Shown: piece by piece, positions 1 to 9,057 of the stretch
Layout of the letters: every line of letters starts with the position of its first letter
How positions within the stretch are numbered: the first letter of the stretch is position 1
Assembly: GCA_016745215.1 (NCBI GenBank)
Contig: CP050890.1
Span: 6,324,001 to 6,388,000 of the forward strand
Length of the DNA stretch: 64,000 nucleotides
Reading direction: 5' to 3'
Source of the DNA: Thiohalocapsa sp. PB-PSB1
GTDB lineage: Bacteria > Pseudomonadota > Gammaproteobacteria > Chromatiales > Chromatiaceae
Translations under genes and position numbers: made by a program
The notes under the pieces: model-generated
What the model was told of the DNA's origin: nothing
The model's input: the letters and a program-made list of their open reading frames with translations, nothing else
The model's database searches: none

Positions 1-1
1 C

Positions 2-1426
2 ACCGGATTAGTGGCCATGGCCGGTTTCGCACTGCCGCCACTGCTGCAGCTGACCCGAGTACCGCCATTACGTGTGCTCCGTCGTGATCTAGGTCCGCCG
101 AGGATGTCAGTAGCCTTAGCCGCCGGGGCTGCTGTTGCGGCCTTGGGCTTGCTAGTGCTATGGCAGGCCGGTGACCCGGAATTAGCGTGGAAGCTACTCT
201 TGGGTGTTACAGGGGCAGTAATCGCACTGCTCGCCCTGGGTGGGCTGCTAGTTTGGTTGGCCGGGTTAGCATCTACGCGCAGCTACGGGATCTGGCGGCT
301 TGGGCTGGCTGGTCTTGCCCGCCGCCCGGCAGCATCGATTCTACAAATTGTCGGCTTCGGGTTAGGTATCCTAGCCTTATTGATGTTGGCTGTGGTTCGC
401 CTTGACCTACTCAGTAGCTGGCAGCAAACTCTACCAGCACAGGCGCCGGATCGGTTTCTGATCAATATTCAACCGCATGAGGTAGACTCCCTCGCTGGAT
501 TCTTCGCCGATAATGACCTTCGAAGCTCGGGAATCTACCCCATGATTCGGGGCCGTCTAATCGAGCTTGCCGGCAAGCCCGTGTCACCGGACGATTTCGA
601 TCAGCCGCGTGCCCAGCGTCTCGCGGAGCGCGAGTTCAACCTGAGCTTTGCCACAAGAATTCAGGACGATAACGAGATCGTCGCTGGCTCCTGGTGGAGC
701 GATGCCGATGCATCACCGCAATTCTCAGTGGAGGAGGGACTAGCAGAGACCCTGGGTATCAGTCTCGGGGACGAGTTGCGCTTCTGGGTTGCGGGTCGTG
801 AGATCGCAGCCCAGGTTACCAGCCTGCGTCGAGTGCAATGGGACAGCTTTAACGTTAATTTTTTTGTCATCGCGCCACCAGCTTTGCTGCGTAACGAGCC
901 TGCTACCTATGTCACCAGCTTTCACCTGCCGAAAAACCGTGAATCGCTGGTACCAAAACTGCTCGGTGCTTTCCCGAGCGTAACGCTGATCGACGTTGGT
1001 ACATTGCTTGCCCAGGTACGCGCCATCATTGAGCAAGGAATACGGGCAGTGGAGTATGTGTTCATATTCACCCTTACCGCTGGACTATTGGTGATGTATG
1101 CCGGAATTCAGGCGAGCCTGGCCGTTCGTCGTGTCGAACACGGCGTGTTGCGAACGCTGGGGGCGGAGCGCCGCATACTGTTGCGTGGCTTGATGGTTGA
1201 GTTTACCAGTGTTGGTCTGCTTGCCGGTCTCACCGCGTCACTCTTCGCCGAAGCCACGGCATGGATACTCGCGCAGGAGCTCTTGGGGTTGCCGTTCACC
1301 TGGAATCCTTGGCTCTGGATCTTTGGGGTGCTGGGCAGTGGTGTATTGATCGGCCTTGCTGGAACACTGGGTACCTACGGCGCCCTAGTGCGTCCACCGC
1401 TGGCTGCGCTGCGGCAGGCCGCTTAG
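2..1426 (+). CDS. FtsX-type ABC transporter permease, C-terminal part
   Basis: The reading frame is open to the left edge of the window, so this is the C-terminal 474 residues or so of a longer protein. It has hydrophobic segments near residues 35-55 and 60-85, another around 110-130, a soluble periplasmic stretch of about 200 residues, then three membrane segments near the C-terminus (from about residue 345). That is the second half of a YbbP-like predicted permease of about 800 residues, with an FtsX fold. Such permeases pair with a YbbA-type ATPase, which would lie upstream outside the window. The GTG at position 11 is probably not the true start. The substrate is unknown. The family is clear from topology and the conserved C-terminal phrase LAVRRVEHGVLRTLGA. 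Confidence 0.85.
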   Translation, partial: TGLVAMAGFALPPLLQLTRVPPLRVLRRDLGPPRMSVALAAGAAVAALGLLVLWQAGDPELAWKLLLGVTGAVIALLALGGLLVWLAGLASTRSYGIWRLGLAGLARRPAASILQIVGFGLGILALLMLAVVRLDLLSSWQQTLPAQAPDRFLINIQPHEVDSLAGFFADNDLRSSGIYPMIRGRLIELAGKPVSPDDFDQPRAQRLAEREFNLSFATRIQDDNEIVAGSWWSDADASPQFSVEEGLAETLGISLGDELRFWVAGREIAAQVTSLRRVQWDSFNVNFFVIAPPALLRNEPATYVTSFHLPKNRESLVPKLLGAFPSVTLIDVGTLLAQVRAIIEQGIRAVEYVFIFTLTAGLLVMYAGIQASLAVRRVEHGVLRTLGAERRILLRGLMVEFTSVGLLAGLTASLFAEATAWILAQELLGLPFTWNPWLWIFGVLGSGVLIGLAGTLGTYGALVRPPLAALRQAA

Positions 1427-1431
1427 AAATT

Positions 1432-1905
1432 TTAGCCGGCGTCCGAGCTGCCATGGGCGCCGAAACCAATGTCAATCGCCATATCGCATATCTCTTGCAG
1501 CCATATCAGTTCCTCCCATACCGCTAGCGGCCAACCCGCGCGATCGCAGCGATTATCAAAGATCAAGTCTTGGTATACTAAAGCAAATTTCTCCGTGTCG
1601 TCGCAACATGTGGCCTTGTTCATAAGCTCGGCCAAGCCTTGAGAGTTAACCTCGAACGGCGCAGTATTTTAACCTTAAAACCAAAACCTTACGGAAAAGC
1701 CCCGCGCACCTGCTCGTCACTTGGTCGGAGTTATGAACAAGGCCCAACATGCATAGAGCCTTTCGAGCACACGGCGATCGCCAATCGCCAAGGCGCAATA
1801 CTGCTCCAGATCCCTTCCTGCGATGATGCGAACCGAAGCCGTTCCGTAGGCTGACTCGCGTAGTTCGATCAGCAGCAGCTCCGACCAGACATCCAATGAC
1901 CACTG
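1432..1905 (-). pseudogene. Unrecognised gene broken by a MITE insertion
   Basis: On the minus strand an open frame runs from 1905 to 1745 (including LLLIELRESAYGTASVRI) and stops being sensible at a 133 bp inverted-repeat element. If that element and one copy of its 8 bp duplicated target are removed, the frame continues exactly into the frame at 1603-1432 (including TEKFALVYQDLIFDNRCD) and ends at a TAA. The restored C-terminal part is about 110 residues, rich in acidic and aromatic residues. Upstream of 1905 there is an in-frame TGA and the signal shifts frame, so the gene was probably decayed further. I do not recognise the family. The present product would be cut off inside the element. 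Confidence 0.5.
1612..1744. mobile_element. MITE family 1, copy 1
   Basis: A 133 bp non-coding element whose ends are inverted repeats: it begins GGCCTTGTTCATAA and ends TTATGAACAAGGCC, and the match extends inward with mismatches. It is flanked by an imperfect 8 bp duplication, CAACATGT on the left and CAACATGC on the right. Related copies lie at 16571-17698, 20568-20684, 30021-30341 and 30361-30491. No transposase is inside, so it must be moved in trans. Confidence 0.85.
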
Positions 1906-2499
1906 TCATGGCTGGCGCGTGCCATCCAGCAACAACGCACGAAATGCCGAGTCTGCCTATGGTGTCTCCCACACAAGGCACAGCAATGCAATGCCGTGAG
2001 GCGTAACTCGATCGATTGCGCAAGGCGTTGTCCCAAGGTCAGCAGAGTTGGAGTCGATAGGCGGCATTTTGGTTATTTTGGTTGTGAAATGGGTCGATAT
2101 TGTGAGGGAGTTATTCATCAGTCCAGCTAATCATCATTGTGGAATCGGCACATTCAATGGTTGCTACTTGGGCTTTCCGATGCTGTTCGGTCCCAACATT
2201 GTTGGAATACTCACCTCCAGTCTAAATTCTCGGCTTGGCACGGGCTGCGCGACAGGTCACAATTCAGCGACGTCGTATGACATCGGATATTTTAGGGCAG
2301 CGGATGTTTTAGGCATTGTACTCGGGGTGGAAAATACGATGATGGCTGGCACCATGAGCCGGTGATGACTCGATCGAGCCTGAGGCTGATACGCATCATG
2401 CAATCCGGGTGAATTCAGCGCACGGCCGACAACCGCTATATGTTCAGGATCTGGCTTCCTGTTAAACTTGCAGGATTGTCATCGTCGGAAAGCCCTATC
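1906..2499. other. Intergenic stretch without a supported gene
   Basis: About 590 bases. A 105-codon frame at 2048-2365 on the plus strand has no ribosome binding site and no recognisable motif, and I do not accept it. The left part (1906-2020, minus strand) may hold decayed upstream sequence of the MITE-broken gene. Nothing else was identified. Confidence 0.5.
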
Positions 2500-2817
2500 A
2501 TGCGCTATCGATGGTTGATCGCAACCCCAATCCTCGCTTTTTTCCATTCCTTTTCGAGCGCCCAGATTGCCGTCGGGGATCTCGACCTGCGGGTGACCCA
2601 AGCCGATATCAGGCCCGCGATCACGGTTCAGGAATTCGACAATCGAACGGTCGAGAAATACAGCGTCAACAACAATACCTATATGATCAAGATTACACCG
2701 GTCGTGGGGCCTCCGTACTATCTGGTGGATGAAGATGGCTCCGGGGAAATGGCTTGGCGGCGTGGAACACCTGGTGCCGAAAACAATGTGCCGCAGTGGG
2801 CTTTGTTTCGTTGGTAA
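2500..2817 (+). CDS. DUF2782 family periplasmic protein
   Basis: A 105-residue protein starting MRYRWLIATP, with a hydrophobic N-terminal stretch ending in FSSAQIA that reads as a signal peptide. The mature part carries the features of the DUF2782 family: a segment resembling R-x-V-E-x-Y-x-V-N-x-x-x-Y-M-I-K-x-T-P, then GPPYYLVDEDGSG, and the family's ending VPQWALFRW. An upstream ATG at 2440 is in frame, but it would put about 20 unrelated residues before the signal peptide, so 2500 is preferred. The function of the family is unknown. The gene stands alone. Confidence 0.8.
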   Translation: MRYRWLIATPILAFFHSFSSAQIAVGDLDLRVTQADIRPAITVQEFDNRTVEKYSVNNNTYMIKITPVVGPPYYLVDEDGSGEMAWRRGTPGAENNVPQWALFRW

Positions 2818-2927
2818 TGGTGTTAAAGGCCAGGCCCTCTGCATCCTTGCAGCATGTGTGTCAGCACACTCCAGAGTCATGAGAAAAGACGAATATGATC
2901 GAACAGACAGCTGATCAGGGGATGATA

Positions 2928-3977
2928 ATGATGAATTTGGCGCGATCATGCACTGCCTTGAGATCGTTTAGGTCGTTGTTGGCAGTTTTGCTGTGGGCGG
3001 CGAGCTTATTTTGCGTCGTGGCGGGCGCCGATACTCTCGATGAGGTCAAAGCAAACGGTAAATTACGTTGTGGGGTCAATGGCGATGCGCCAGGCTTGTC
3101 ATTACTGAAGAGTGGTGTTTGGAGTGGGCTAGATGTTGACTTTTGCCGTGCCGTTGCAGCTGCCGCTCTTGGCGATGCGAACAAGGTGTCTTTCATTCCA
3201 CTCAATACCGAGGAGCGCTTCTCTGCATTACGCAGCGGTAGGGTGGATCTGCTCGCTCGCAACACAACCTGGACCGGGTACCGCGATCTCACTGCGGGTA
3301 TCCATTTTGTCGGCATCCTCTACTTCGATGGACAAGCATTCATGGTCCCGCGCACCACCAGCCTATTCAGCACATTAGAACTTGATGGAGCCAAGATCTG
3401 TGCAATTGACGGTACCACCAGCATGGACAATGCGCGTCGCTATTTCACCCGCCATCGGATGCGCATGCAAATGAACCTTTTTCCGGATATCAAAAGCGCA
3501 CAGAAAGCCTACCTTGCTGGTAAATGTTCAACGTTGACCAGCGATCGCTCACAGCTGTACGGACTGCGCGCTACTCTCAAAGAACCGCATGGTCAGCGCA
3601 TTTTGCCGGAGGTCATCTCGAGGGAGCCCCTTGGTCCTGCCGTGCGTAAGGCCGAAACCCGTTGGTTCGACTTGGTGCGCTGGACCCTCTACACTTTGAT
3701 CAACGCCGAAGAATTGGGCATTGACTCCAACAATGTTTTTACCAGCAGGGCGCGCGCCACAAGCCAAGAAGTGCGCACATTGCTCGATCTTGATGGCGAA
3801 ACCTCAACTGCGCTGGGCATCGAGAAGGAATGGGGCTATCGCGTGATCTTACAGGTGGGCAATTATGCAGAGATGTTTGAGCGCAACCTTGGAGCTGCGT
3901 CCGAGCTCAACATCAAGCGCGGCCTCAATTCGCTCTGGAATCAGGGCGGATTACTCTATGCGCCGCCAGCGCGGTGA
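2928..3977 (+). CDS. Amino-acid ABC transporter substrate-binding protein (AapJ/BztA type)
   Basis: About 349 residues with an N-terminal signal peptide (hydrophobic stretch ending CVVAGADT) followed by a periplasmic binding-protein fold. The phrases LDEVKANGKLRCGVNGD, GLDVDFCRAVAAAALGD, TEERFSALRSGRVDLLARNT and GTTSMDNARRYF match the general L-amino-acid binders AapJ/BztA. Start: AGGGG at about 2914-2919 fits the ATG pair at 2928/2931 better than the in-frame ATG at 2895. No permease or ATPase gene lies next to it on either side, so it is either an orphan receptor or uses a transporter encoded elsewhere. The exact ligand cannot be read from the sequence. Confidence 0.85.
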   Translation: MMNLARSCTALRSFRSLLAVLLWAASLFCVVAGADTLDEVKANGKLRCGVNGDAPGLSLLKSGVWSGLDVDFCRAVAAAALGDANKVSFIPLNTEERFSALRSGRVDLLARNTTWTGYRDLTAGIHFVGILYFDGQAFMVPRTTSLFSTLELDGAKICAIDGTTSMDNARRYFTRHRMRMQMNLFPDIKSAQKAYLAGKCSTLTSDRSQLYGLRATLKEPHGQRILPEVISREPLGPAVRKAETRWFDLVRWTLYTLINAEELGIDSNNVFTSRARATSQEVRTLLDLDGETSTALGIEKEWGYRVILQVGNYAEMFERNLGAASELNIKRGLNSLWNQGGLLYAPPAR

Positions 3978-4086
3978 ATAAACAATCGCACGCGGCAAGC
4001 GGCAAACACCCAATTCGAAGCCATGCAACGCTTCGTCAGGCCAGCTCTCGTCCGCGACAACCAAATACTGGAAAATCCTTGTTGTT

Positions 4087-5346
4087 ATGTCCCTGATCAA
4101 ACCTTTTGCAGGCCTGCGGCCGGCACCCGGCCGCGCCGCCGAAGTGGCCGCTCCGCCCTATGATGTGATGAATGCCGAAGAAGCCCGGCGCATGGTCGAA
4201 GGCAGGCCCTGGAGCTTTTTGCATATCTCTCGGCCCGAAGTAGATCTGCCGGTGAATACTGACCCCTACAGCCCTACGGTTTACGCCAAGGCTCGCGAGA
4301 ATTTGGACCGCATGCTTGCCAAAGGCGTCTTGATGCGCGATATTGAACCGCACTACTACGTTTATCGGCTCACCATGGGCGAGCACAGGCAGACGGGCCT
4401 GGTGGCAACTGCATCCGTTGCCGCATACGATGCCGGACGTATCAAAAAGCATGAGTTTACGCGCCCAGAAAAAGAGGACGATCGCGTACGTCAGATCGCT
4501 GCACTTGACGCCCAGACCGGTCCCGTCTTTCTGGTTTACCAGGCCGACCCTGAGATCGACGCCAGATTAGCGCAAAGCTGCCACGCCGTGGCTGAAGTGG
4601 ACCTGACCGGCGCGGATGGCGTGCGCCATGAAATTTGGAGCATCGATGATGCTGCAACCATTCGTTGGCTGAGCATGAGATTCGATACCTTTGATGCTCT
4701 CTATGTGGCCGATGGCCATCACCGCTCGGCGGCGGCATCGCGCATTGCAGCCGACCGGAGAGGGCCGGAGTTAAACCCCGATAAACCCCAACATGCCACC
4801 GCGGATGCCAGCCATCAGTATTTCCTGTCGGTGATCTTCCCTCATCATCAGATGCAGATCCTGCCTTATAACCGAGTGGTGCGAGACCTGAACGGATTTG
4901 ATACGGCGGACTTCATGCAGCGTCTGAGCGCAGCATTTCAGATCCAGTCCAGCGATACCCCGGTGCAACCAGCTGTTCCGGCCGAGTTCGGCATGTACCT
5001 TGACCGGCATTGGTATCGACTCGTGCTGGACTCGCAACGCATTCCTTCAGATGACCCGGTGGCACGGCTGGATGTCAGCCTGTTGCAGGACAACCTCATC
5101 GAACCGATCCTCGGTATTGTCGATCCGAGGCGTGATCAGCGTATCGACTTCGTCGGCGGCATCCGTGGGCTCGACGGACTTGCGGCCCGTGTCGACTCGG
5201 GTGAGATGCGAGTCGCCTTTTCGTTGCATGCCACGCGTATGGACGACCTGATGGCAGTTGCTGATGCCGGCCAAGTCATGCCACCCAAATCCACCTGGTT
5301 CGAACCGAAGCTCGCCGACGGACTGGTCAGCCATGTAATTGACTGA
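4087..5346 (+). CDS. DUF1015 family protein
   Basis: A 419-residue cytosolic protein of the DUF1015 family, full length for it. The N-terminus IKPFAGLRPAPG, the AAPPYDVMNAEEAR segment, and the DALYVADGHHRSAAASR motif in the middle are family hallmarks. The C-terminus FVGGIRGLDGLAARVDSG through PPKSTWFEPKLADGL also fits. In other bacteria this family often neighbours serine biosynthesis genes, but no such gene is seen here. The biochemical function is not established. The start at 4087 follows a short intergenic gap of about 110 bases after the binding protein. Confidence 0.88.
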   Translation: MSLIKPFAGLRPAPGRAAEVAAPPYDVMNAEEARRMVEGRPWSFLHISRPEVDLPVNTDPYSPTVYAKARENLDRMLAKGVLMRDIEPHYYVYRLTMGEHRQTGLVATASVAAYDAGRIKKHEFTRPEKEDDRVRQIAALDAQTGPVFLVYQADPEIDARLAQSCHAVAEVDLTGADGVRHEIWSIDDAATIRWLSMRFDTFDALYVADGHHRSAAASRIAADRRGPELNPDKPQHATADASHQYFLSVIFPHHQMQILPYNRVVRDLNGFDTADFMQRLSAAFQIQSSDTPVQPAVPAEFGMYLDRHWYRLVLDSQRIPSDDPVARLDVSLLQDNLIEPILGIVDPRRDQRIDFVGGIRGLDGLAARVDSGEMRVAFSLHATRMDDLMAVADAGQVMPPKSTWFEPKLADGLVSHVID

Positions 5347-5432
5347 TTAGGAAACTATCTATGGCGATTGTGAAGCTCCGAGCCCTGTGTGCAGGATGCT
5401 GTGCCCAGTGGCCGTAAGGATGCGCTTCTGGT

Positions 5433-5534
5433 TGGGATCGGGATCGAAGATTCCGCGTCTACAAACCCTCGGTGTTAGGCACGAGGCGCCAATTTCGATA
5501 CCGATACCGACAGCGACCCCGATCCCGAACCCCA
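5433..5534. repeat. Inverted repeat with short GATACC-type repeats upstream of relA
   Basis: The segment GGTTGGGATCGGGATCG near 5433 is mirrored by CGACCCCGATCCCGAACCCC ending at 5534, and CGATACCGATACCGACAGCG lies just before the right arm. It could form a stem-loop in the leader between the DUF1015 gene and relA. Whether it has a function is unknown. Confidence 0.5.
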
Positions 5535-5620
5535 CGAATACTTGCGCAGCCTAATGGCCTGGGAGCAATTAACAGCGAAGTGCTGCACCGGTTTCATCTC
5601 CTGCTGCTGGCTGCCGGAAC

Positions 5621-7852
5621 ATGGTCACTCACACCTCTCGCTTACCTGATACGGAGCCGGACGACTGGGCAGCCAGCCGCCACTGGATCGCCGCCCTTGC
5701 GTCACACTACGATGCGGACGAATGTTCGCGCATTAGTGCCGCTTGCGAATTGATGATCGCGTGTCGCTCTGGGCATATGCTCGAGACCGGTGAGACCGAG
5801 GCGCGCCATCGCATGTCCACGGCAGACATTTTGTTCGGCCTGCGCATGGACGCTGATACCCTGTGTGCGGCGGTGCTGAATGGCTGTCTGGGACGCAATG
5901 GCGTTACCAAAGCTGAGCTCACCGCCCGCTTCGGCGGGGGGCTGACCGGTTTGGTCGCGGATCTTGGCCGCATCGGTCAGCTTACCAACATCGACCGTGT
6001 CATTTCGGATAAGGATCAACATGAACACGAAGAAAACCTGCGTCGTCTGCTGCTTGGTATTGCCGAGGATGTGCGTGCGGTGCTGGTGGTGCTGGCGGAG
6101 CGGGTACATCTGATGCGCATGGCAAAGGGACTACAGGCGGCACGACAGCGGGAGTTGGCTGTTGATACCCGAAATGTGTATTCTCCGCTGGCGAATCGTC
6201 TTGGCGTCTGGCAGGTGAAATGGGAATTGGAAGATCTATCCTTGCGCTATCTCGAGCCGGACGAGTATCGGCGTATCGCCGAACTACTCAGCGAGCGCCG
6301 CGAGGAGCGCCAGAATTATATCCAACGTGTCATCGAAACCCTGCGTATCGAGTGCGAGCGGGTCGGCATCAAGGCTGATATTAGCGGCCGCCCGAAACAC
6401 ATCTACAGCATTTGGCGCAAAATGCAACGCAAGGGTGTCGACATTGCGGAGATATTCGATTTGCGCGCGGTGCGGGTCATGGTACGGGATATTCCCACCT
6501 GCTATATGGTACTCGGCGTCGTACATGGTCTCTGGCAGCATATTCCCCGGGAATTTGACGATTACATCGCCACGCCAAAGGGCAACCGGTATCAGTCTCT
6601 GCACACGGCGGTGATCGGCCCCGAGGACAAGCCGTTGGAGGTGCAGATACGCACCCTCGATATGCACCATCATGCCGAATTCGGCGTTGCTGCGCACTGG
6701 GCTTACAAAGAAGCCAAGGGCCACGATCCCGACTTCCAGCGTCGCGTGGTTTGGATGCGGAACTGGCTTGAATTGAAGAACGAGAGCGATCAATCCAGCG
6801 ATGTTGGCGAACGCTTCAAAGCCGAATTTGAGCCGGTGCATGTCTACGTGCTTACGCCACAAGCCAAGGTGATCGAATTGCCCAAAGGCGCTACTCCACT
6901 GGACTTTGCCTATGCTATTCATTCCGAGGTCGGCAACCGCTGTCGCGGTGCTCGTGTTGACGGGCGTATTGTGCCACTCAACTACCAGCTTGAGAGCGGC
7001 GAGACAGTGGAGATTTTGACGCAAAAGAATGCCACTCCGAGCCGGGACTGGCTGAGCCCGCATCACGGCTACATGGTCACCTCGCGCGCCCGCAACCGCG
7101 TGCGTCAATGGTTCAAATTACAGGACTATGATCGCTACATGGCCGACGGCCGTAGTTTGCTTGACAAAGAACTGGCGCGCCTTAGGATTGATGCCAAGCC
7201 CGAACTCGATAAGATTGCTCCTCGTTACAACCTACACCGGGGCGAGGATGTGCTCGCCGCTCTCGGCCGTGGCGACGTTACTGTTGGACATCTGGCCCGA
7301 CAGATCGGTGAGCCCCGCCACGAGCGCTCGGAGGCTGAAAAGCAAATATCGCCTGGCAAGCCGTCAACCAGGCAAATGGCTTCGCGAGCCAGGAGCGGGC
7401 GCTCCGATGTTGTTGTGGAAGGTGTCGAAGACTTGATGACACAGATGGCCACTTGCTGTCGCCCAGTGCCCTATGATCGGCTGATTGGTTTTGTCACCCG
7501 CGGACGCGGTGTGATCGTACATCGGCGAAACTGCCGTAATATACTTAATTTATCCGACGACGATCGTGAGCGCCTGCTCGATGTTGATTGGGCCGAGCAG
7601 CCACCAGATACTGGATATCCAGTGGATCTGGTGGTCGTCGCCGCTGATCGTAAAGGATTGCTGCGCGATATTTCATCGGTGTTGGCGGATGCCGATGCCA
7701 ATGTGCTCGGAACCAATACCCAATCGGACCCCACCAGTGATGTCGCCAGCATGCGTTTCACAATTGAAGTGACCGATGCAAAACAGCTCGACAAGCTGAT
7801 CGGTAGATTGCGACAGCTTTCGGAAGTCATCGACGTTCGACGCTCCCGATAA
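5621..7852 (+). CDS. relA: (p)ppGpp synthetase RelA
   Basis: A 743-residue RelA/SpoT homologue that makes (p)ppGpp from ATP and GTP/GDP on stalled ribosomes. Domains in order: an N-terminal pseudo-hydrolase domain in which the HD dyad of SpoT is replaced (AAVLNG instead of AALLHD); a synthetase domain from about residue 250 with the RelA phrase GRPKHIYSIWRKMQRKG and the YQSLHTAVIGP segment; a TGS domain at about 405-465 (VHVYVLTPQAKVIELPKG); a zinc-finger region with CCRPVPYDRLIGFVTRG at about 610-630; and a C-terminal ACT domain. Loss of the HD residues makes it RelA rather than SpoT. It is a single gene, preceded by an inverted repeat. Confidence 0.93.
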   Translation: MVTHTSRLPDTEPDDWAASRHWIAALASHYDADECSRISAACELMIACRSGHMLETGETEARHRMSTADILFGLRMDADTLCAAVLNGCLGRNGVTKAELTARFGGGLTGLVADLGRIGQLTNIDRVISDKDQHEHEENLRRLLLGIAEDVRAVLVVLAERVHLMRMAKGLQAARQRELAVDTRNVYSPLANRLGVWQVKWELEDLSLRYLEPDEYRRIAELLSERREERQNYIQRVIETLRIECERVGIKADISGRPKHIYSIWRKMQRKGVDIAEIFDLRAVRVMVRDIPTCYMVLGVVHGLWQHIPREFDDYIATPKGNRYQSLHTAVIGPEDKPLEVQIRTLDMHHHAEFGVAAHWAYKEAKGHDPDFQRRVVWMRNWLELKNESDQSSDVGERFKAEFEPVHVYVLTPQAKVIELPKGATPLDFAYAIHSEVGNRCRGARVDGRIVPLNYQLESGETVEILTQKNATPSRDWLSPHHGYMVTSRARNRVRQWFKLQDYDRYMADGRSLLDKELARLRIDAKPELDKIAPRYNLHRGEDVLAALGRGDVTVGHLARQIGEPRHERSEAEKQISPGKPSTRQMASRARSGRSDVVVEGVEDLMTQMATCCRPVPYDRLIGFVTRGRGVIVHRRNCRNILNLSDDDRERLLDVDWAEQPPDTGYPVDLVVVAADRKGLLRDISSVLADADANVLGTNTQSDPTSDVASMRFTIEVTDAKQLDKLIGRLRQLSEVIDVRRSR

Positions 7853-7980
7853 CAGCCGCCGTGCGTTGAGTCCGGCTATTTATGCAAATTGACCTGATAT
7901 CATCAAAGCCTTTATCCATTCGACGCGATTCCGCAACCAGGTGTTTGCGCTGCCAGCGATAACCACAAAATCCTATCTTC

Positions 7981-9057
7981 ATGAAAACAATTCTTGTTAC
8001 CGGCGGTGCCGGCTTTATCGGCGGCAATTTTGTTCGTCAGATGCTGGGGCAGTCGGATCTGCATGTCGTCAACCTGGACAAGCTCACCTATGCTGGTAAC
8101 TTGGATACCTTGGCAGAGATCATGAATCATCCGCGCCATCACTTCGTCCATGGCGACATCGGTGATCTGCAGCTTATCCCGAAATTGTTGCACGAATACC
8201 AAGCGGATGCCGTGGTCAACTTTGCCGCTGAGAGTCACGTTGACCGCTCGATCGACGGTCCCGCCGCTTTTATCGAAACCAATGTTGTGGGTACATTTAA
8301 CTTGCTGGACTGTACTCGCGCCTATTGGTACGCTCTTGATAAGACGCAAAAGGCAAGATTTCGTTTTCTGCACGTCTCAACTGATGAAGTTTATGGCTCC
8401 CTCGGCGAAACCGGTGCTTTTACCGAAACGACTCCTTACGCACCTAACTCCCCTTATTCTGCATCCAAGGCCGCCTCGGACCACTTGGTCCGCGCATGGC
8501 ATCATACGTTCGGCCTCCCCGTCCTGACCACCAATTGTTCGAATAATTATGGGCCATTCCAGTTCCCGGAAAAGTTGATTCCATTGATTATTACCAAGGC
8601 CACCGCTGGCGAGCCTCTGCCTATCTACGGAGATGGCTCCAATGTGCGTGACTGGCTCTATGTGGAGGATCACTGTCGTGCCATCATGCGCGTGCTGGAA
8701 GCGGGTCGTCCTGGGGAGGTTTACAACATCGGCGGGAACAGCGAAAAGGCGAACCTGGAGGTGGTTGACACCCTGTGCTCTCTACTCGACGAGGCGTTGC
8801 CGGATTCCCCGTATCGCCCGCACGGCCAGCTCAAGCAATTTGTCGCTGATCGCCCTGGTCATGATCTGCGCTATGCTATCGATGCCTCCAAACTGCAACG
8901 CGAACTGGGCTGGAAGCCGACAGAAACGTTTGAAAGTGGCATGCGCCGCACGCTGAACTGGTATCTTCACAACCAACAATGGTGTCGCCGCGTTACAGAT
9001 GGCAGTTACCGTGGCCAGCGCCTTGGCAACCAAGCAAGCATTGTAAGTTTTAAATGA
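7981..9057 (+). CDS. rfbB: dTDP-glucose 4,6-dehydratase
   Basis: A 358-residue short-chain dehydrogenase-type enzyme that turns dTDP-glucose into dTDP-4-keto-6-deoxyglucose. The NAD-binding GGAGFIGGNFV is at residues 7-17, the catalytic S/T-D-E segment is STDEVYG near residue 132, and the Y-x-x-x-K motif is YSASKAASDHLVRAW near 160. The length is normal for the family. It is the first gene of a tightly coupled set: its stop overlaps the start of rfbA by 4 bases (ATGA). A likely promoter region of about 120 bases lies between relA and this start, but no promoter can be assigned with confidence. Confidence 0.95.
   Translation: MKTILVTGGAGFIGGNFVRQMLGQSDLHVVNLDKLTYAGNLDTLAEIMNHPRHHFVHGDIGDLQLIPKLLHEYQADAVVNFAAESHVDRSIDGPAAFIETNVVGTFNLLDCTRAYWYALDKTQKARFRFLHVSTDEVYGSLGETGAFTETTPYAPNSPYSASKAASDHLVRAWHHTFGLPVLTTNCSNNYGPFQFPEKLIPLIITKATAGEPLPIYGDGSNVRDWLYVEDHCRAIMRVLEAGRPGEVYNIGGNSEKANLEVVDTLCSLLDEALPDSPYRPHGQLKQFVADRPGHDLRYAIDASKLQRELGWKPTETFESGMRRTLNWYLHNQQWCRRVTDGSYRGQRLGNQASIVSFK

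Noticed and set aside
2048..2365. 105-codon frame on the plus strand
   Set aside because: No ribosome binding site, no recognisable motif, unusual composition. It lies in a gap with decayed sequence.
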